From: Candidatus Melainabacteria bacterium GWF2_37_15
Lineage (GTDB): Bacteria; Cyanobacteriota; Vampirovibrionia; Gastranaerophilales; UBA9971
Direction of reading: 5' to 3'
NCBI GenBank assembly: GCA_001784565.1
Contig: MFRL01000024.1
Span: 1-32,454, forward strand
DNA: 32,454 bases
Shown here: positions 16,517-25,426 of the stretch, in pieces
Numbering within the stretch: position 1 is the first letter of the stretch
Layout: every line of letters starts with the position of its first letter
Notes under the pieces: generated by a model
Told to the model about the DNA's origin: nothing
What the model saw: the letters and a program-made list of their open reading frames with translations, nothing else
Databases searched by the model: none
Position numbers and translations under genes: made by a program

Positions 16517-17353
16517 ATGCGAAATTTAATTTTAATAATTTTGGTATTAACAATAGCAATTTACAGTGTAAAAGCCGATCAAACCAGGCAGGCTGTTGAA
16601 TTTTATTCTCCACAAAAGGGTGTTTATATTGTGGATATTGATACTAATGAGTGCAAAAATTGTATTTCGCCTTATGTATCGGATTCCCTGGAAACCGTGG
16701 AATCAGTCGCCATAAAAACAGGCGCTATTGCCGCTATTAATGCCGGATTTTTCGATCCTCTCAACACTAAAACAACATCTTACATAATAAAAGACGGCGA
16801 ACTAGCGGCAGACCCCACATTAAACCCGGATTTAATGAACAACCCCACGTTACAGGACTACCTCCCGCAAATTCTCAACAGGTCAGAATTCAGAATAATG
16901 GATTGTTTTATTTCACTCGATATAGCCCAACATAACAGCATGCCTCCGTCCCAATGCAATATTCTTCATTCTATACAGGCAGGACCGCAGCTTGTGCCCA
17001 CTTTACTATTGGAGCAGGAGAGTTTTGTAGTCAAAAATGACAATAAAATTATAAGAGAAGCGGTTTCCGCCCTTCACAAACGCCCAAGATCAGCTATTGG
17101 GATAACTTTGGAAAATCATGTCCTGCTTGTGGCAGTAAGCAAGGAAAATCCTATGACTTTGAAGGAACTTGCAGAATTCATGCAGGATGACCTGAAAGTG
17201 AAGCAGGCTTTAGCGCTGGATGGTGGAGGTTCGACTTCTTTGTACGTAGACCTGCCGGGACAGGATAAGTTTGTGCTTAATTCAGAAGAGGATGGGTCTG
17301 CAAGAAGGGTTAAATCCGTGTTCTTGGTTAATCCACGGACAGAATATCCTTAA
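16517..17353 (+). CDS. Secreted phosphodiester glycosidase family protein (NAGPA domain)
   Basis: The 278-residue protein starts with a signal peptide (residues 1-20, a hydrophobic Leu/Ile run then S-V-K-A-D). The mature part is a NAGPA-type domain. It has the AAINAGFFD motif around residue 75, a SIQAGPQLV motif, the K-R-P-R-S-A-I-G-I segment and the LALDGGGSTSLYV motif near the C-terminus. These are the family's conserved core, and the ending RRVKSVFLV is also typical. In bacteria this domain is exported and thought to act on glycan phosphodiesters or exopolysaccharide; the substrate here is unknown. It is divergent from mutL (54-bp gap). Its 3' end overlaps the SNF2 helicase gene by 26 nt, tail-to-tail. 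Confidence 0.88.
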   Translation: MRNLILIILVLTIAIYSVKADQTRQAVEFYSPQKGVYIVDIDTNECKNCISPYVSDSLETVESVAIKTGAIAAINAGFFDPLNTKTTSYIIKDGELAADPTLNPDLMNNPTLQDYLPQILNRSEFRIMDCFISLDIAQHNSMPPSQCNILHSIQAGPQLVPTLLLEQESFVVKNDNKIIREAVSALHKRPRSAIGITLENHVLLVAVSKENPMTLKELAEFMQDDLKVKQALALDGGGSTSLYVDLPGQDKFVLNSEEDGSARRVKSVFLVNPRTEYP

Positions 17354-20300
17354 TGTCTTCGTAAGTCAAGGTCTTGCCAATATTTCGCTCAACTGAGATG
17401 ACTGAATCTACAAGGTTACGCTTACGCTCTTTGAGCTTCATTATCTTTTCTTCAACTGTACCTTTGGTAATGAAGCGGTACACAAATACGTTCTTGGTCT
17501 GGCCAATTCTGTGCGCCCTGTCAGTAGCCTGATCTTCAACAGCAGGGTTCCACCACGGGTCATAATGAATTACATAATCTGCACCTGTGAGATTCAAACC
17601 AGTACCGCCAGCCTTCAAGCTAACAAGGAAAACAGGAATAGACTCATCAGTGTTGAAGCGGTTGACTACTTCTCGACGATCAGTTGTTGCCCCGGTAAGA
17701 TAGCAGTATTTTATGCCTTCTTTATCAAACCATTCTTTTACAATGTCGAGCATTTGGACGAACTGACTGAAAAGGAGTACTCTGTGACCTTCACTGATGA
17801 TTTCTTCGAGCATTTCCTTGAGGTGTTCAAACTTGCCTGATTCGTTGACATTATAACGTCCTTCCTTGTCAAACAAGCGTGGATGGTTACAAATTTGCCG
17901 CAACCGTAGCAGTGCAGCAAATACAGACATCTTGGACTTCTCAAATTTACCATCTGCATTATTACCGAAAATTTCCTGACGTGTGCTATCAAGTACATCT
18001 AAGTATAAATCACGCTGATCAGGTGTCATTTGGCAGTATGCAACACTTTCAATCTTAGGTGGCAGGTCTTTTGCGATATCACGCTTCATACGCCTTAATA
18101 TAAACGGATAAACCTGTCTTTTTAAACGTGATTCAACAGTCTTATCGCCTTTATCCTGTATTGGTAAAGCATATCTATAGTTAAAATCGTTAAGATCATA
18201 TAAGAAACCTGGCATCAAGAAATCAAACACTGACCAAAGCTCAGAGAGTCGGTTTTCAATTGGCGTACCTGACATAGCGAGTCTGTGCTGGGCATTTAAT
18301 TGTTTCGCAGATTGCGCAGTCAAAGACTCATAATTTTTTATGTTTTGCGACTCGTCAAGTATGACTGTCCTGAATTTGTGCTTTTTGTAATCATTAATAT
18401 CTCGCCGTATCAATGCATAGCTGGTTATAATAACATCATAATCATCAATTTTACTAAATAAATTCTTTCTGTCAGGCCCTGTAATGCTTAAATACGTGAG
18501 ATTTGGTGTGAATTTCTCAATTTCAGCTTCCCAGTTAAATACCACGGAAGTCGGACATATTACAAGATTTGGCGTTTTTCCATCCTTTTCCTTAGCTTTT
18601 TGCAAAAGTGTAAGTGCCTGCACTGTTTTACCAAGCCCCATATCATCAGCAAGAACGCCATTCAAACCATAAGAATACAAGAACCACAACCAATTAAAGC
18701 CTTTTTCCTGGTATTCCCTGAGGTCACCCTTAAGTCCACGTGGAAGCGGAATGTCCTCCATTGAATTAAAGCTGCTTATTTTTGTCCAAAATTCCTTGAA
18801 TTTCCTGCTCATTTTCAGGGTTATTTCATTCTCTTCCAGCTCACCTACTATTCCTGCCCGGAACGTCTTAATCATATACTTATTTTTATTGATTTCCAGA
18901 GCATCCACGTTACTCAAAGCTGAATTGATCCGCAGCATTTTGTTATACGGAATCTCTATATTTCCTTTATCTTCAAGGTAAACATACTTCTGACCTTGCT
19001 GAAAGAAGTGCTGTATAGCCTCATAATCCATTTTTGCCTTACCAACCGTAGCAAAGAAACCAATTTCAAAGCTGTCTGAAGTTTCTGAAAAATCAATATC
19101 AGCAACGATTTTAAGAGGATTTTTCGCCAGCTTAAATTCAGACAGATCATCCGATTCAACTATTTTCCATTTTTCTGCGGCCTGCGGAAGCAAATAATTA
19201 TAGAAATCAATAGCACTATCACCTTCAATAACAAGGTTATTAGTTTGAGTAGGCGTGAATCTTGCTCTTTGAATCTCTTTATACGCAGCTTCTTCTAGCT
19301 CAAGGTTTCTTTTCACCCAGTAAATCAAGTCTTCTTCCGGCTTTTTTATTGTTACATAAGGGGTTTTTTCGGCAAGTTTGCCATAAGGGACAGCTACTCC
19401 GTCGTATTCAAAGCCTAATATTCCCTTTATAGCTCCTCTTTCTGTTTTTTCAAGGGTTAAAATATTAACAGGCGGCCTCTGCTCTAGAAGAAGCTGCTCA
19501 AGCCTTTCATACACATCAACATTTGTGAGTTTTTTCAGTTTTGGAAGCTCTTCATACACGAACTTACCGCCGTCTGCGTCACGTATATCTGAAAATGTTG
19601 ATTTTGTGAGATAACCGGGCAGAGTTGAAAGCGCTGTATCAAGAGGCATAATTAAATCCTTATACCTTGCCCATTTAACACTTTTATTGAAATAATGCAA
19701 TTCCTCAAGGGGCAATATATCTTCCGGTTCAGGCCTTTTCCAATGCAGTGCCAGCAGGACATTTCCCACCAGTGATACATTTACAGCGAGGTTAAGTTTC
19801 CATGGAACAGATTCAAAAGAAAGCAGTTTCTGGGTTTCGTTATCTCTGACTTCCTCTACTTGCGCTAGAAGCGGCATTATTGCATCAATTTTGTTATGCG
19901 GTATATTGTGCCATATAATATTTTTCTTAACCATTTCAAACTTAAAAATATGCTGCAAAAGGACAAGTTCCTTTTTTTGCGCATCATTTAGGCCGACAAT
20001 GCCATTATTTACGACAAACCTTAAAATTTGCTCAATGTTTTTTACAATGTCGTTCTTTGCCCTGTCAACTATCTGTATACCAACAAATTTAGCATTTTCA
20101 GGCGCATTTAATATAAACTTATAGCTGCCCTGCGGATTTGTAACCTCATCCGGTTTCTCTTCCTCTGGTTCAAGTAAATGCCTTTCTATACTCTCAAGAG
20201 CAACACAAATAGCATGCTTACACCATTCTTCCTCAAGTGGGCATGTACATTCTGCTGACAGTTTATTTTTCGTGAAGTGGAGGGTGATGTCATATTTATC

Positions 20301-20444
20301 CTGAAAAGATCCCTTTGTTGAGGCTTTAATAGTTTTACCTTCTACTTTTGCATCAATCAATTGGCCTTTCTTATAATAATCATAGCCCCTTCGCCAACTC
20401 CCCGGAGCAGCAAGCTCTTTTATATATTTAAAATTGAACTTCAT
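17328..20444 (-). CDS. SWIM-SNF2 family helicase/ATPase
   Basis: The 1038-residue protein is of the bacterial SNF2 type. An N-terminal SWIM zinc finger has C66-x-C68-x6-C75-x-H77. A long bacterial SNF2-associated region (about 100-560) follows. The ATPase has Walker A ADDMGLGKT near 601, motif Ia VICPTSVV, a Walker B/DEAH box written LDESQN, motif III MSGTPIENR, and the helicase C part with LLFSQFVQML, VSLKAGGTGLNLTGAD and QATDRAHRIGQ. It is a DNA translocase likely to act on nucleoprotein during transcription or repair; the exact role is not established for this branch. The start is ATG 20444. No clear SD is present (AAGG lies too far upstream). Confidence 0.95.
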   Translation of the reverse strand: MKFNFKYIKELAAPGSWRRGYDYYKKGQLIDAKVEGKTIKASTKGSFQDKYDITLHFTKNKLSAECTCPLEEEWCKHAICVALESIERHLLEPEEEKPDEVTNPQGSYKFILNAPENAKFVGIQIVDRAKNDIVKNIEQILRFVVNNGIVGLNDAQKKELVLLQHIFKFEMVKKNIIWHNIPHNKIDAIMPLLAQVEEVRDNETQKLLSFESVPWKLNLAVNVSLVGNVLLALHWKRPEPEDILPLEELHYFNKSVKWARYKDLIMPLDTALSTLPGYLTKSTFSDIRDADGGKFVYEELPKLKKLTNVDVYERLEQLLLEQRPPVNILTLEKTERGAIKGILGFEYDGVAVPYGKLAEKTPYVTIKKPEEDLIYWVKRNLELEEAAYKEIQRARFTPTQTNNLVIEGDSAIDFYNYLLPQAAEKWKIVESDDLSEFKLAKNPLKIVADIDFSETSDSFEIGFFATVGKAKMDYEAIQHFFQQGQKYVYLEDKGNIEIPYNKMLRINSALSNVDALEINKNKYMIKTFRAGIVGELEENEITLKMSRKFKEFWTKISSFNSMEDIPLPRGLKGDLREYQEKGFNWLWFLYSYGLNGVLADDMGLGKTVQALTLLQKAKEKDGKTPNLVICPTSVVFNWEAEIEKFTPNLTYLSITGPDRKNLFSKIDDYDVIITSYALIRRDINDYKKHKFRTVILDESQNIKNYESLTAQSAKQLNAQHRLAMSGTPIENRLSELWSVFDFLMPGFLYDLNDFNYRYALPIQDKGDKTVESRLKRQVYPFILRRMKRDIAKDLPPKIESVAYCQMTPDQRDLYLDVLDSTRQEIFGNNADGKFEKSKMSVFAALLRLRQICNHPRLFDKEGRYNVNESGKFEHLKEMLEEIISEGHRVLLFSQFVQMLDIVKEWFDKEGIKYCYLTGATTDRREVVNRFNTDESIPVFLVSLKAGGTGLNLTGADYVIHYDPWWNPAVEDQATDRAHRIGQTKNVFVYRFITKGTVEEKIMKLKERKRNLVDSVISVERNIGKTLTYEDIKDILSVD

Positions 20445-20531
20445 TTATATAATTAAAGACCTTAAATCCAAACAAAAGATCCAGACCACTTGATTAAAGT
20501 GATCTTATCCAAACAATATTATAGCAGAAAA

Positions 20532-21362
20532 TTACAAATCAACTCTTTGCTTTACCCAACTCTTAAAACTATCAATTCTCTTATTCTTTAGATGAACATT
20601 ATTTGTAGAATAAGAGTGACCATCCTTGGTCTGGAGACCCTCCATGGTATCAACTTTTACATTTGATGTAGAAACTATATTGCTTTGTACCCTTGTATAA
20701 ACCGAATTATTAGCTTCTACAAACACATTAACAGCCACTATTTTAGAAATTTCGTCTGAAAACTCTTTAATTTGCTTTGTTGATATAGCATTCTCATTAA
20801 TGGAATTTACTGGAACTTCAAAGGCATCCGTCTTTATTTCCTTGTTATAAGTATTTTTAAAGTCTACAATGCAGGTTTCCGTATCAATAAGAGCCACTTC
20901 AACATTTAAATTATAAAAAGATTTTATGGCTTCTCCTTCACTTATACCTATTTGATGCCAAATTGATTGTTTCAAAATCATATTCTGCATACTGAAACCG
21001 GAAGAAACAAGCAAGATCTTCTGAACATCGAGTTTTTCACCTAACAGACTACACATTTTATAATCAATTGTTCCGTTATCTTTGTAATTTTTTAAAAAAT
21101 TTCCATACTTCTTATATAAATCCTGGCTCATGAGCAGGTTATCAGTAGAATTCAGATCGGGGATACTGAACCTGAGATTTTTATTGAGTTCGTTAATAAG
21201 GTCGTTTGATATATAAGTCGCAATATTAGGATAAATACTGTAGGTTGAATTCGGCGTAGCAACATTAATTGGTGATACAAACATCATGATTTGTGCTGCA
21301 GAAACAGGCTGAGTAGACAGCAAAAATATAATTAATAAAATTTTTAAATAAGACCACACCAT
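20532..21362 (-). CDS. Secreted protein of unknown function
   Basis: A signal peptide is clear: residues 1-22, a basic start then ILLIIFLLSTQPVSA with an A-x-A-type end. The 250-residue mature region mixes strands and helices. The order (early N-D-L-I-N-E-L, then K-I-L-L-V-S-S-G, and V-E-V-A-L-I-D-T-E-T) recalls the CsgG/LpoB-type periplasmic fold in which a LIDAxTG strand pair is common, but this is a weak structural hint. There is no lipobox Cys. The start ATG 21362 has AGGGAA about 14 nt upstream. The C-terminus is basic. Confidence 0.6.
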   Translation of the reverse strand: MVWSYLKILLIIFLLSTQPVSAAQIMMFVSPINVATPNSTYSIYPNIATYISNDLINELNKNLRFSIPDLNSTDNLLMSQDLYKKYGNFLKNYKDNGTIDYKMCSLLGEKLDVQKILLVSSGFSMQNMILKQSIWHQIGISEGEAIKSFYNLNVEVALIDTETCIVDFKNTYNKEIKTDAFEVPVNSINENAISTKQIKEFSDEISKIVAVNVFVEANNSVYTRVQSNIVSTSNVKVDTMEGLQTKDGHSYSTNNVHLKNKRIDSFKSWVKQRVDL

Positions 21363-21416
21363 ACTAAAATTATTATTCCCTAATAAGCGGATGGATTAAT
21401 CCTGTGTTTAATTGAT

Positions 21417-21932
21417 TTATGCTAACTCGTTATCAATTCGTTCGCTGTTTTCAGCGTCCTGATTTTCCTGATCTCGAGTTTCTTTTTCCTTGTGATGGTC
21501 TTTTTGCTCAAAGGAAGCATCTATTTTTTTCAACATGTCATAAACCTGCTCTTCCAGTCTTATGAAAGTATTAGACAAACGCTCCCGAATATCTTTTTCT
21601 CGTTCGCCAATAAAAGTGGCTATTCTATCGCTTATGTCAACAGTCCTGGCTATAAATTCCGAGTTTAATGCCTGTAATCTTGTTGGTACATTATTTTGAT
21701 TAAGAGGAACAGTTTGTGCAGAATTCTTTGGGCCAAACTGATCTTCAAAAGGTGGTGCAATATATGATTTTCCTTGGTTTTCCTGCGCAGGAGTGAACAC
21801 ATCACCGTGCGTATCAACCTGAGGGTTGGTTTGTGCTTGATTATTGACGGCTAAATTTTTTGAATTTTTAGCCGCACTTTCATTAGCATTAGCTGCTATT
21901 TTTGAAGCTTCTATGGATTCTACTTCTGCCAT
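21417..21932 (-). CDS. Hypothetical coiled-coil protein
   Basis: The 171-residue protein has an Ala/Asn-rich N-terminus, a Gln/Asn/Pro-rich middle (QTNPQVDTHGDVFTPAQENQ) and a charged C-terminal helix (VDISDRIATFIGEREKDIRE, then RLEEQVYDMLKKIDASFEQKDH) with heptad-like spacing that suggests a coiled coil. The acidic tail is NSERIDNELA. It has no membrane segment or signal peptide. It lies 54 bp upstream of the secreted-protein gene on the same strand and may be cotranscribed. No family is recognised. The SD is poor (GAGG about 14 nt from ATG 21932), so the start is not secure. Confidence 0.5.
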   Translation of the reverse strand: MAEVESIEASKIAANANESAAKNSKNLAVNNQAQTNPQVDTHGDVFTPAQENQGKSYIAPPFEDQFGPKNSAQTVPLNQNNVPTRLQALNSEFIARTVDISDRIATFIGEREKDIRERLSNTFIRLEEQVYDMLKKIDASFEQKDHHKEKETRDQENQDAENSERIDNELA

Positions 21933-22067
21933 CTTAGCTAAAATGACCTCAATATTTTCTGCTTTTTATCTTATTTTCCCTAGATTACAAATAAAGATGT
22001 TCCTTAACAATTCACTAATTGTAGTTACCATAAGGGCTTATGTCAATGTTTTGTAAATAGATATGTA

Positions 22068-22099
22068 AAGAACCCTGCATTTTTGTGTGCAGGGTTCTT
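22068..22099. terminator. Hairpin downstream of glycoside hydrolase gene
   Basis: A 12-bp perfect stem (AAGAACCCTGCA/TGCAGGGTTCTT) with an 8-nt loop. Read on the minus strand it is followed by TTT. It probably ends the hydrolase transcript. The spacer 21933-22244 also holds two further palindromes. Confidence 0.55.
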
Positions 22100-22141
22100 C
22101 AATTAAACTTATAAATGAATGGGAAGTAATTTATTATTATT

Positions 22142-22174
22142 TTTTTGGGAGCAGGCTTCGCCTGCTCCCAAAAA
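22142..22174. repeat. Palindrome TTTTTGGGAGCAGGC-TTC-GCCTGC...
   Basis: A perfect inverted repeat of 15 bp per arm around a 3-nt loop, with T-run and A-run ends. It works as a bidirectional terminator shape and lies in the hydrolase 3' spacer. Confidence 0.6.
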
Positions 22175-22179
22175 GGGTT

Positions 22180-22210
22180 GAGTGGCTGGGTGCGTAGCAC
22201 CCAGCCACTC
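22180..22210. repeat. Palindrome GAGTGGCTGGGTGC-GTA-...
   Basis: A perfect 14-bp stem, GAGTGGCTGGGTGC (22180-22193) and GCACCCAGCCACTC (22197-22210), with loop GTA. It contains the GGGTGC/GCACCC core also found in the mutL element. Confidence 0.6.
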
Positions 22211-22244
22211 AAAAATAAGTGACTTTTCAACCATTACCTAAATT

Positions 22245-25226
22245 TTAATTTATAGTAACCGTTGTAACCGGAGGTTCTGTTGATTCACCTGCCTGGTTAA
22301 AGGATTTTACTTTGTAAGAATAGGTACCTATTGCGCTAACAGGATGAACAACGGTTGTTTTATCTTTTGATATTGTTCCTATTTTACTGAAAGCTGCACT
22401 TGCAGAATTTGAACAGTAAATATTGAAGCCGTCCTCATCTGTAGCTGCGTCTGTCCATTTTAAGATAACAACATTATTGTTGCTTATATCTTCTACAGCA
22501 CTACCTGTAATGTTTGCAGGAACTGCAGGAACTGTTGCTACTGGAGGCGGAGTCAGTAACTTAACTTCAACTGATTTAGTATTTGAAGTCTGGGTTGTGC
22601 TGTCCGCAAATTTAACCACTATTTTGTAATAGTATGTTCCAGTTGTTGGAGTTGCACCAATATTGTTCCTGTATGTAATCGTTTGGTTTGTTCCGGTGAG
22701 AGCAGCTATTGTTTTAACCCGCTGGAAGTTATTAGTATCGCCAATTGACCTAAAAACTTCAAAACCGGTTTCATTAGCTGCGTTATCAGCCCAGTTAACT
22801 ACAACCACATATTGACCTAAAGTTTTATTAAAGTTAAGTTTTATACTGTTAATTACAGGCGCTGTTGCAGTTGGTGGAGGTGGTGGAGGAGGCGGAGGTG
22901 TAGTTGTTGTCTCCTTTACATATGTAGGCATTTGAGTTATTTGAACTGATTTGCCGTATACAGTCACCGAATGTGGACTTCCAGTTGTCCATGCAGCAAC
23001 TAACTTGCCTGACGGGCCTGTGTATTCGTACAGATAATCGCCTGTATTTGAGGATAACTTACTTGAAAAAGTCATGCCTGCAAGAGCTTCTCTCTGTGCT
23101 TTAATTGCATTGTATGCAGGTTTTATTGAGTAATCATTCCTGATTACTCCAAAGTTATGCTCGGCATTATTCGGGTCTGTACCGTCGTTTCTGAAGTCAT
23201 AAACTATAGAAACTGGAACATTGTAGAAATCATGCATCACTAACTGGCGAGCAAGAAATTCTGCCTGGTTTTGCTCATCCCCCACATTTGACCAGCTTGT
23301 GCTAAATCCAAATTCACCGCCTAAAATCGGCATATCTGGATGACCGTAGTCACGTACAATACCTTTTACTGAATTATACAGATAATCAATTGTACCTTCT
23401 TCAGGATTTGCGTTTTTGTAAGGATGCACACTTAAACCGTCTACGTAATCCAGTAAACCCTGTACACAACAACCATGTAGAAATTCAAATGTGTTTGCAA
23501 TAAAAGCAACGCCAGGACCTACGACTATACAATTAGGGTCTGCTGCTTTCATTGCAGGAACAACTGATTTAACAAGGTTCATGTACTGTGTTGAATTCGG
23601 CCCTGTTGTCCAGAAAATATCCAGGTTAGGCTCGTTCCAGATTTCAAAGATAATTTTTTTACCTTTATAACGAGCTGCTGCGGCCTTTGCAAAATTTGTG
23701 AAACCTTGAATCTGGGTAGAAGTAGTGATACCAGCCATGCCACTTCCTGCGCCATAAAGGGTGTTGTTGTAATCAAGTATCATGTAAGGTGTAATGCCTC
23801 TTGCCAGAAGACCATCTATTAACTGGTCATACTGCGTCCAAACATACTGGCCTTTTGTGCTTTCTACCTGATCCCATTTAAGGTCTGTTCTTACCATGTT
23901 AAACCCGGCATTCTTGATTAAATCAAGGTCACGTGCCGGTGCGCCGGTGAAGTGGATGTTTACACCAACTCCAGCCGGAATTGTATTTGAGCTTGTTGGC
24001 GGAGGTGCAGGCGGATCCGTTGGCGGAGGTGCTGGTGGATCCTCTGGAGGTGGCGGAGGCGGTGGTGTAGTTGTTGTTTCCTTTACATAAATCGGCATAG
24101 TAGTCAGTGTGACAGATTTGCCATAGATTGTAGCTGACTTTGTACCGCTGGTTGTCCACGCTGCCATTGTCCTGCCTGATGCACTCGTGTACTCATACAA
24201 GCGTACAGAAGCATCCGATGTTGTTACTCTTTTTGAATATGTTAAACCTGCAAGGTTTTGTCTTTGTGTCTGGATTGCTGTATAAGCAGGTTTAATTGAA
24301 TAATCATTCCTGATTATTCCAAAGTTATGCTCGGCGTTATTCGGATCTGTCCCATCATTTCTAAAATCATAAACGATCGATGAAACAACATTGTAATAAT
24401 CGTGCATAACTAGCTGACGAGCAAGAAATTCTGCCTGGTTTTTCTCATTTTGTACGTTTGACCAACTTGTACTAAAACCGAATTCACCGCCTAGAATCGG
24501 GAAGTCACGCTTTCCGTGTGATCCCAGGATGTTTCTTAATTCGGTGTATAAGTAGTCAACTGTACCGGCCTCTGGAGCTTCATTCTTATATGGGTGAACA
24601 CTCAGACCGTCCACATAGTTCAATAATCCCTGACTCATACATTGTTTAAGATAGTCAAAAGTGTTAGCAATAAAAGCCACGCCAGGACCAACAACTATAC
24701 AGTTAGGGTCAGCTGCCTTCATTGCAGGGTATACTGATTTAATAAGCGCCATATACTCGCCGACGTTTTCAGTAGGTCTCCAGAATATCGAACCAAGATT
24801 AGGCTCATTCCAGATTTCAAAGATAATTGTTTTACCTTTGTAGCGAGCTGCTGCTGCTTTTGCAAAGTTTGTGAAACCTGTACGCTGCTCGGATGTATGG
24901 ATACCATCCATTCCGCCTGCTCCGTAAACAGGGTTGTTGTAATCAAGGATCATGTAAGGTGTAATACCTCTAGCTAAAAGGCCATCTATAAGCTGGTCAT
25001 ACTCTGTCCAGTTATACTGGCCTCTTGTGCGTTCTACACGATCCCATTTAAGGTCTGTACGTGCCTGATTGAATCCGGCATTCTTGATTAAATCAAGATC
25101 ACGTGCCGGTGCGCCGGTGAAGTGAATGTTTACACCGACTCCTTTTGGAATTGTAACCGCTTGACAGGGATTTGCGCATAATAATGCCATTGCGAAAATA
25201 CCTATCATTAAGATAAATTTCTTCAT
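22245..25226 (-). CDS. Secreted glycoside hydrolase with duplicated catalytic domain and Fn3 domains
   Basis: The 993-residue protein begins with a signal peptide (1-23, ending A-N-P-C-Q-A). Two clan-A TIM-barrel hydrolase domains (PslG/GH39-like) follow at about 24-385 and 415-775. Each has the acid/base Glu in IIFEIWNEPN and the nucleophile Glu in ILGGEFGFSTSW. A Pro-rich linker (runs of seven or more Pro with A-P-P-P-T) follows each. Two fibronectin type III domains close the protein (about 800-895 and 900-993). The domains align at a 390-residue offset with most residues identical. Start ATG 25226 follows a GGAGAGAGG SD. It probably acts on extracellular polysaccharide, perhaps the organism's own. 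There is no anchor sequence. The substrate is unknown. Confidence 0.9.
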   Translation of the reverse strand: MKKFILMIGIFAMALLCANPCQAVTIPKGVGVNIHFTGAPARDLDLIKNAGFNQARTDLKWDRVERTRGQYNWTEYDQLIDGLLARGITPYMILDYNNPVYGAGGMDGIHTSEQRTGFTNFAKAAAARYKGKTIIFEIWNEPNLGSIFWRPTENVGEYMALIKSVYPAMKAADPNCIVVGPGVAFIANTFDYLKQCMSQGLLNYVDGLSVHPYKNEAPEAGTVDYLYTELRNILGSHGKRDFPILGGEFGFSTSWSNVQNEKNQAEFLARQLVMHDYYNVVSSIVYDFRNDGTDPNNAEHNFGIIRNDYSIKPAYTAIQTQRQNLAGLTYSKRVTTSDASVRLYEYTSASGRTMAAWTTSGTKSATIYGKSVTLTTMPIYVKETTTTPPPPPPPEDPPAPPPTDPPAPPPTSSNTIPAGVGVNIHFTGAPARDLDLIKNAGFNMVRTDLKWDQVESTKGQYVWTQYDQLIDGLLARGITPYMILDYNNTLYGAGSGMAGITTSTQIQGFTNFAKAAAARYKGKKIIFEIWNEPNLDIFWTTGPNSTQYMNLVKSVVPAMKAADPNCIVVGPGVAFIANTFEFLHGCCVQGLLDYVDGLSVHPYKNANPEEGTIDYLYNSVKGIVRDYGHPDMPILGGEFGFSTSWSNVGDEQNQAEFLARQLVMHDFYNVPVSIVYDFRNDGTDPNNAEHNFGVIRNDYSIKPAYNAIKAQREALAGMTFSSKLSSNTGDYLYEYTGPSGKLVAAWTTGSPHSVTVYGKSVQITQMPTYVKETTTTPPPPPPPPPTATAPVINSIKLNFNKTLGQYVVVVNWADNAANETGFEVFRSIGDTNNFQRVKTIAALTGTNQTITYRNNIGATPTTGTYYYKIVVKFADSTTQTSNTKSVEVKLLTPPPVATVPAVPANITGSAVEDISNNNVVILKWTDAATDEDGFNIYCSNSASAAFSKIGTISKDKTTVVHPVSAIGTYSYKVKSFNQAGESTEPPVTTVTIN

Positions 25227-25308
25227 GTAACCTCTCTCCTTTGTCTTTACTACGATAACTAAAAGCGTTAGTTTTTTTCTTACCCATGGGAGTTATGTTT
25301 GTCTATTT

Positions 25309-25323
25309 AAACATAATATGTTT
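25309..25323. promoter_or_regulatory. Dyad AAACATA-A-TATGTTT upstream of hydrolase gene
   Basis: A perfect 7-1-7 palindrome lies 83 bp before ATG 25226 and overlaps a minus-strand TATTAT -10-like hexamer. It may be an operator of the hydrolase gene. Confidence 0.3.
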
Positions 25324-25426
25324 TAAAAAATCAAATCATTAAAAAAACAAAAATTCATAGTTTCTACAAGATTAATGCCTTGTTGATCGAGTTCAAAGAG
25401 GCACATATCTGTTAAATTATCTTGCA

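Noticed and set aside
22068-22210. rRNA or small structured RNA gene from the strong hairpins
   Set aside because: Simple perfect palindromes without the bulges and joins expected of a functional RNA; terminator or repeat is a better reading.
25099-25287. Minus-strand frame starting MGKKKTNAF upstream of the hydrolase, as a leader peptide
   Set aside because: It overlaps the signal peptide region in another frame, has no SD, and its tail is antiphase hydrolase sequence.
25227-25330. Cyclic-di-GMP (GEMM) riboswitch in the hydrolase leader, suggested by the GGDEF gene nearby
   Set aside because: The conserved GEMM core and tetraloop receptor are not present; only a small AACTAA/TTAGTT hairpin is seen.
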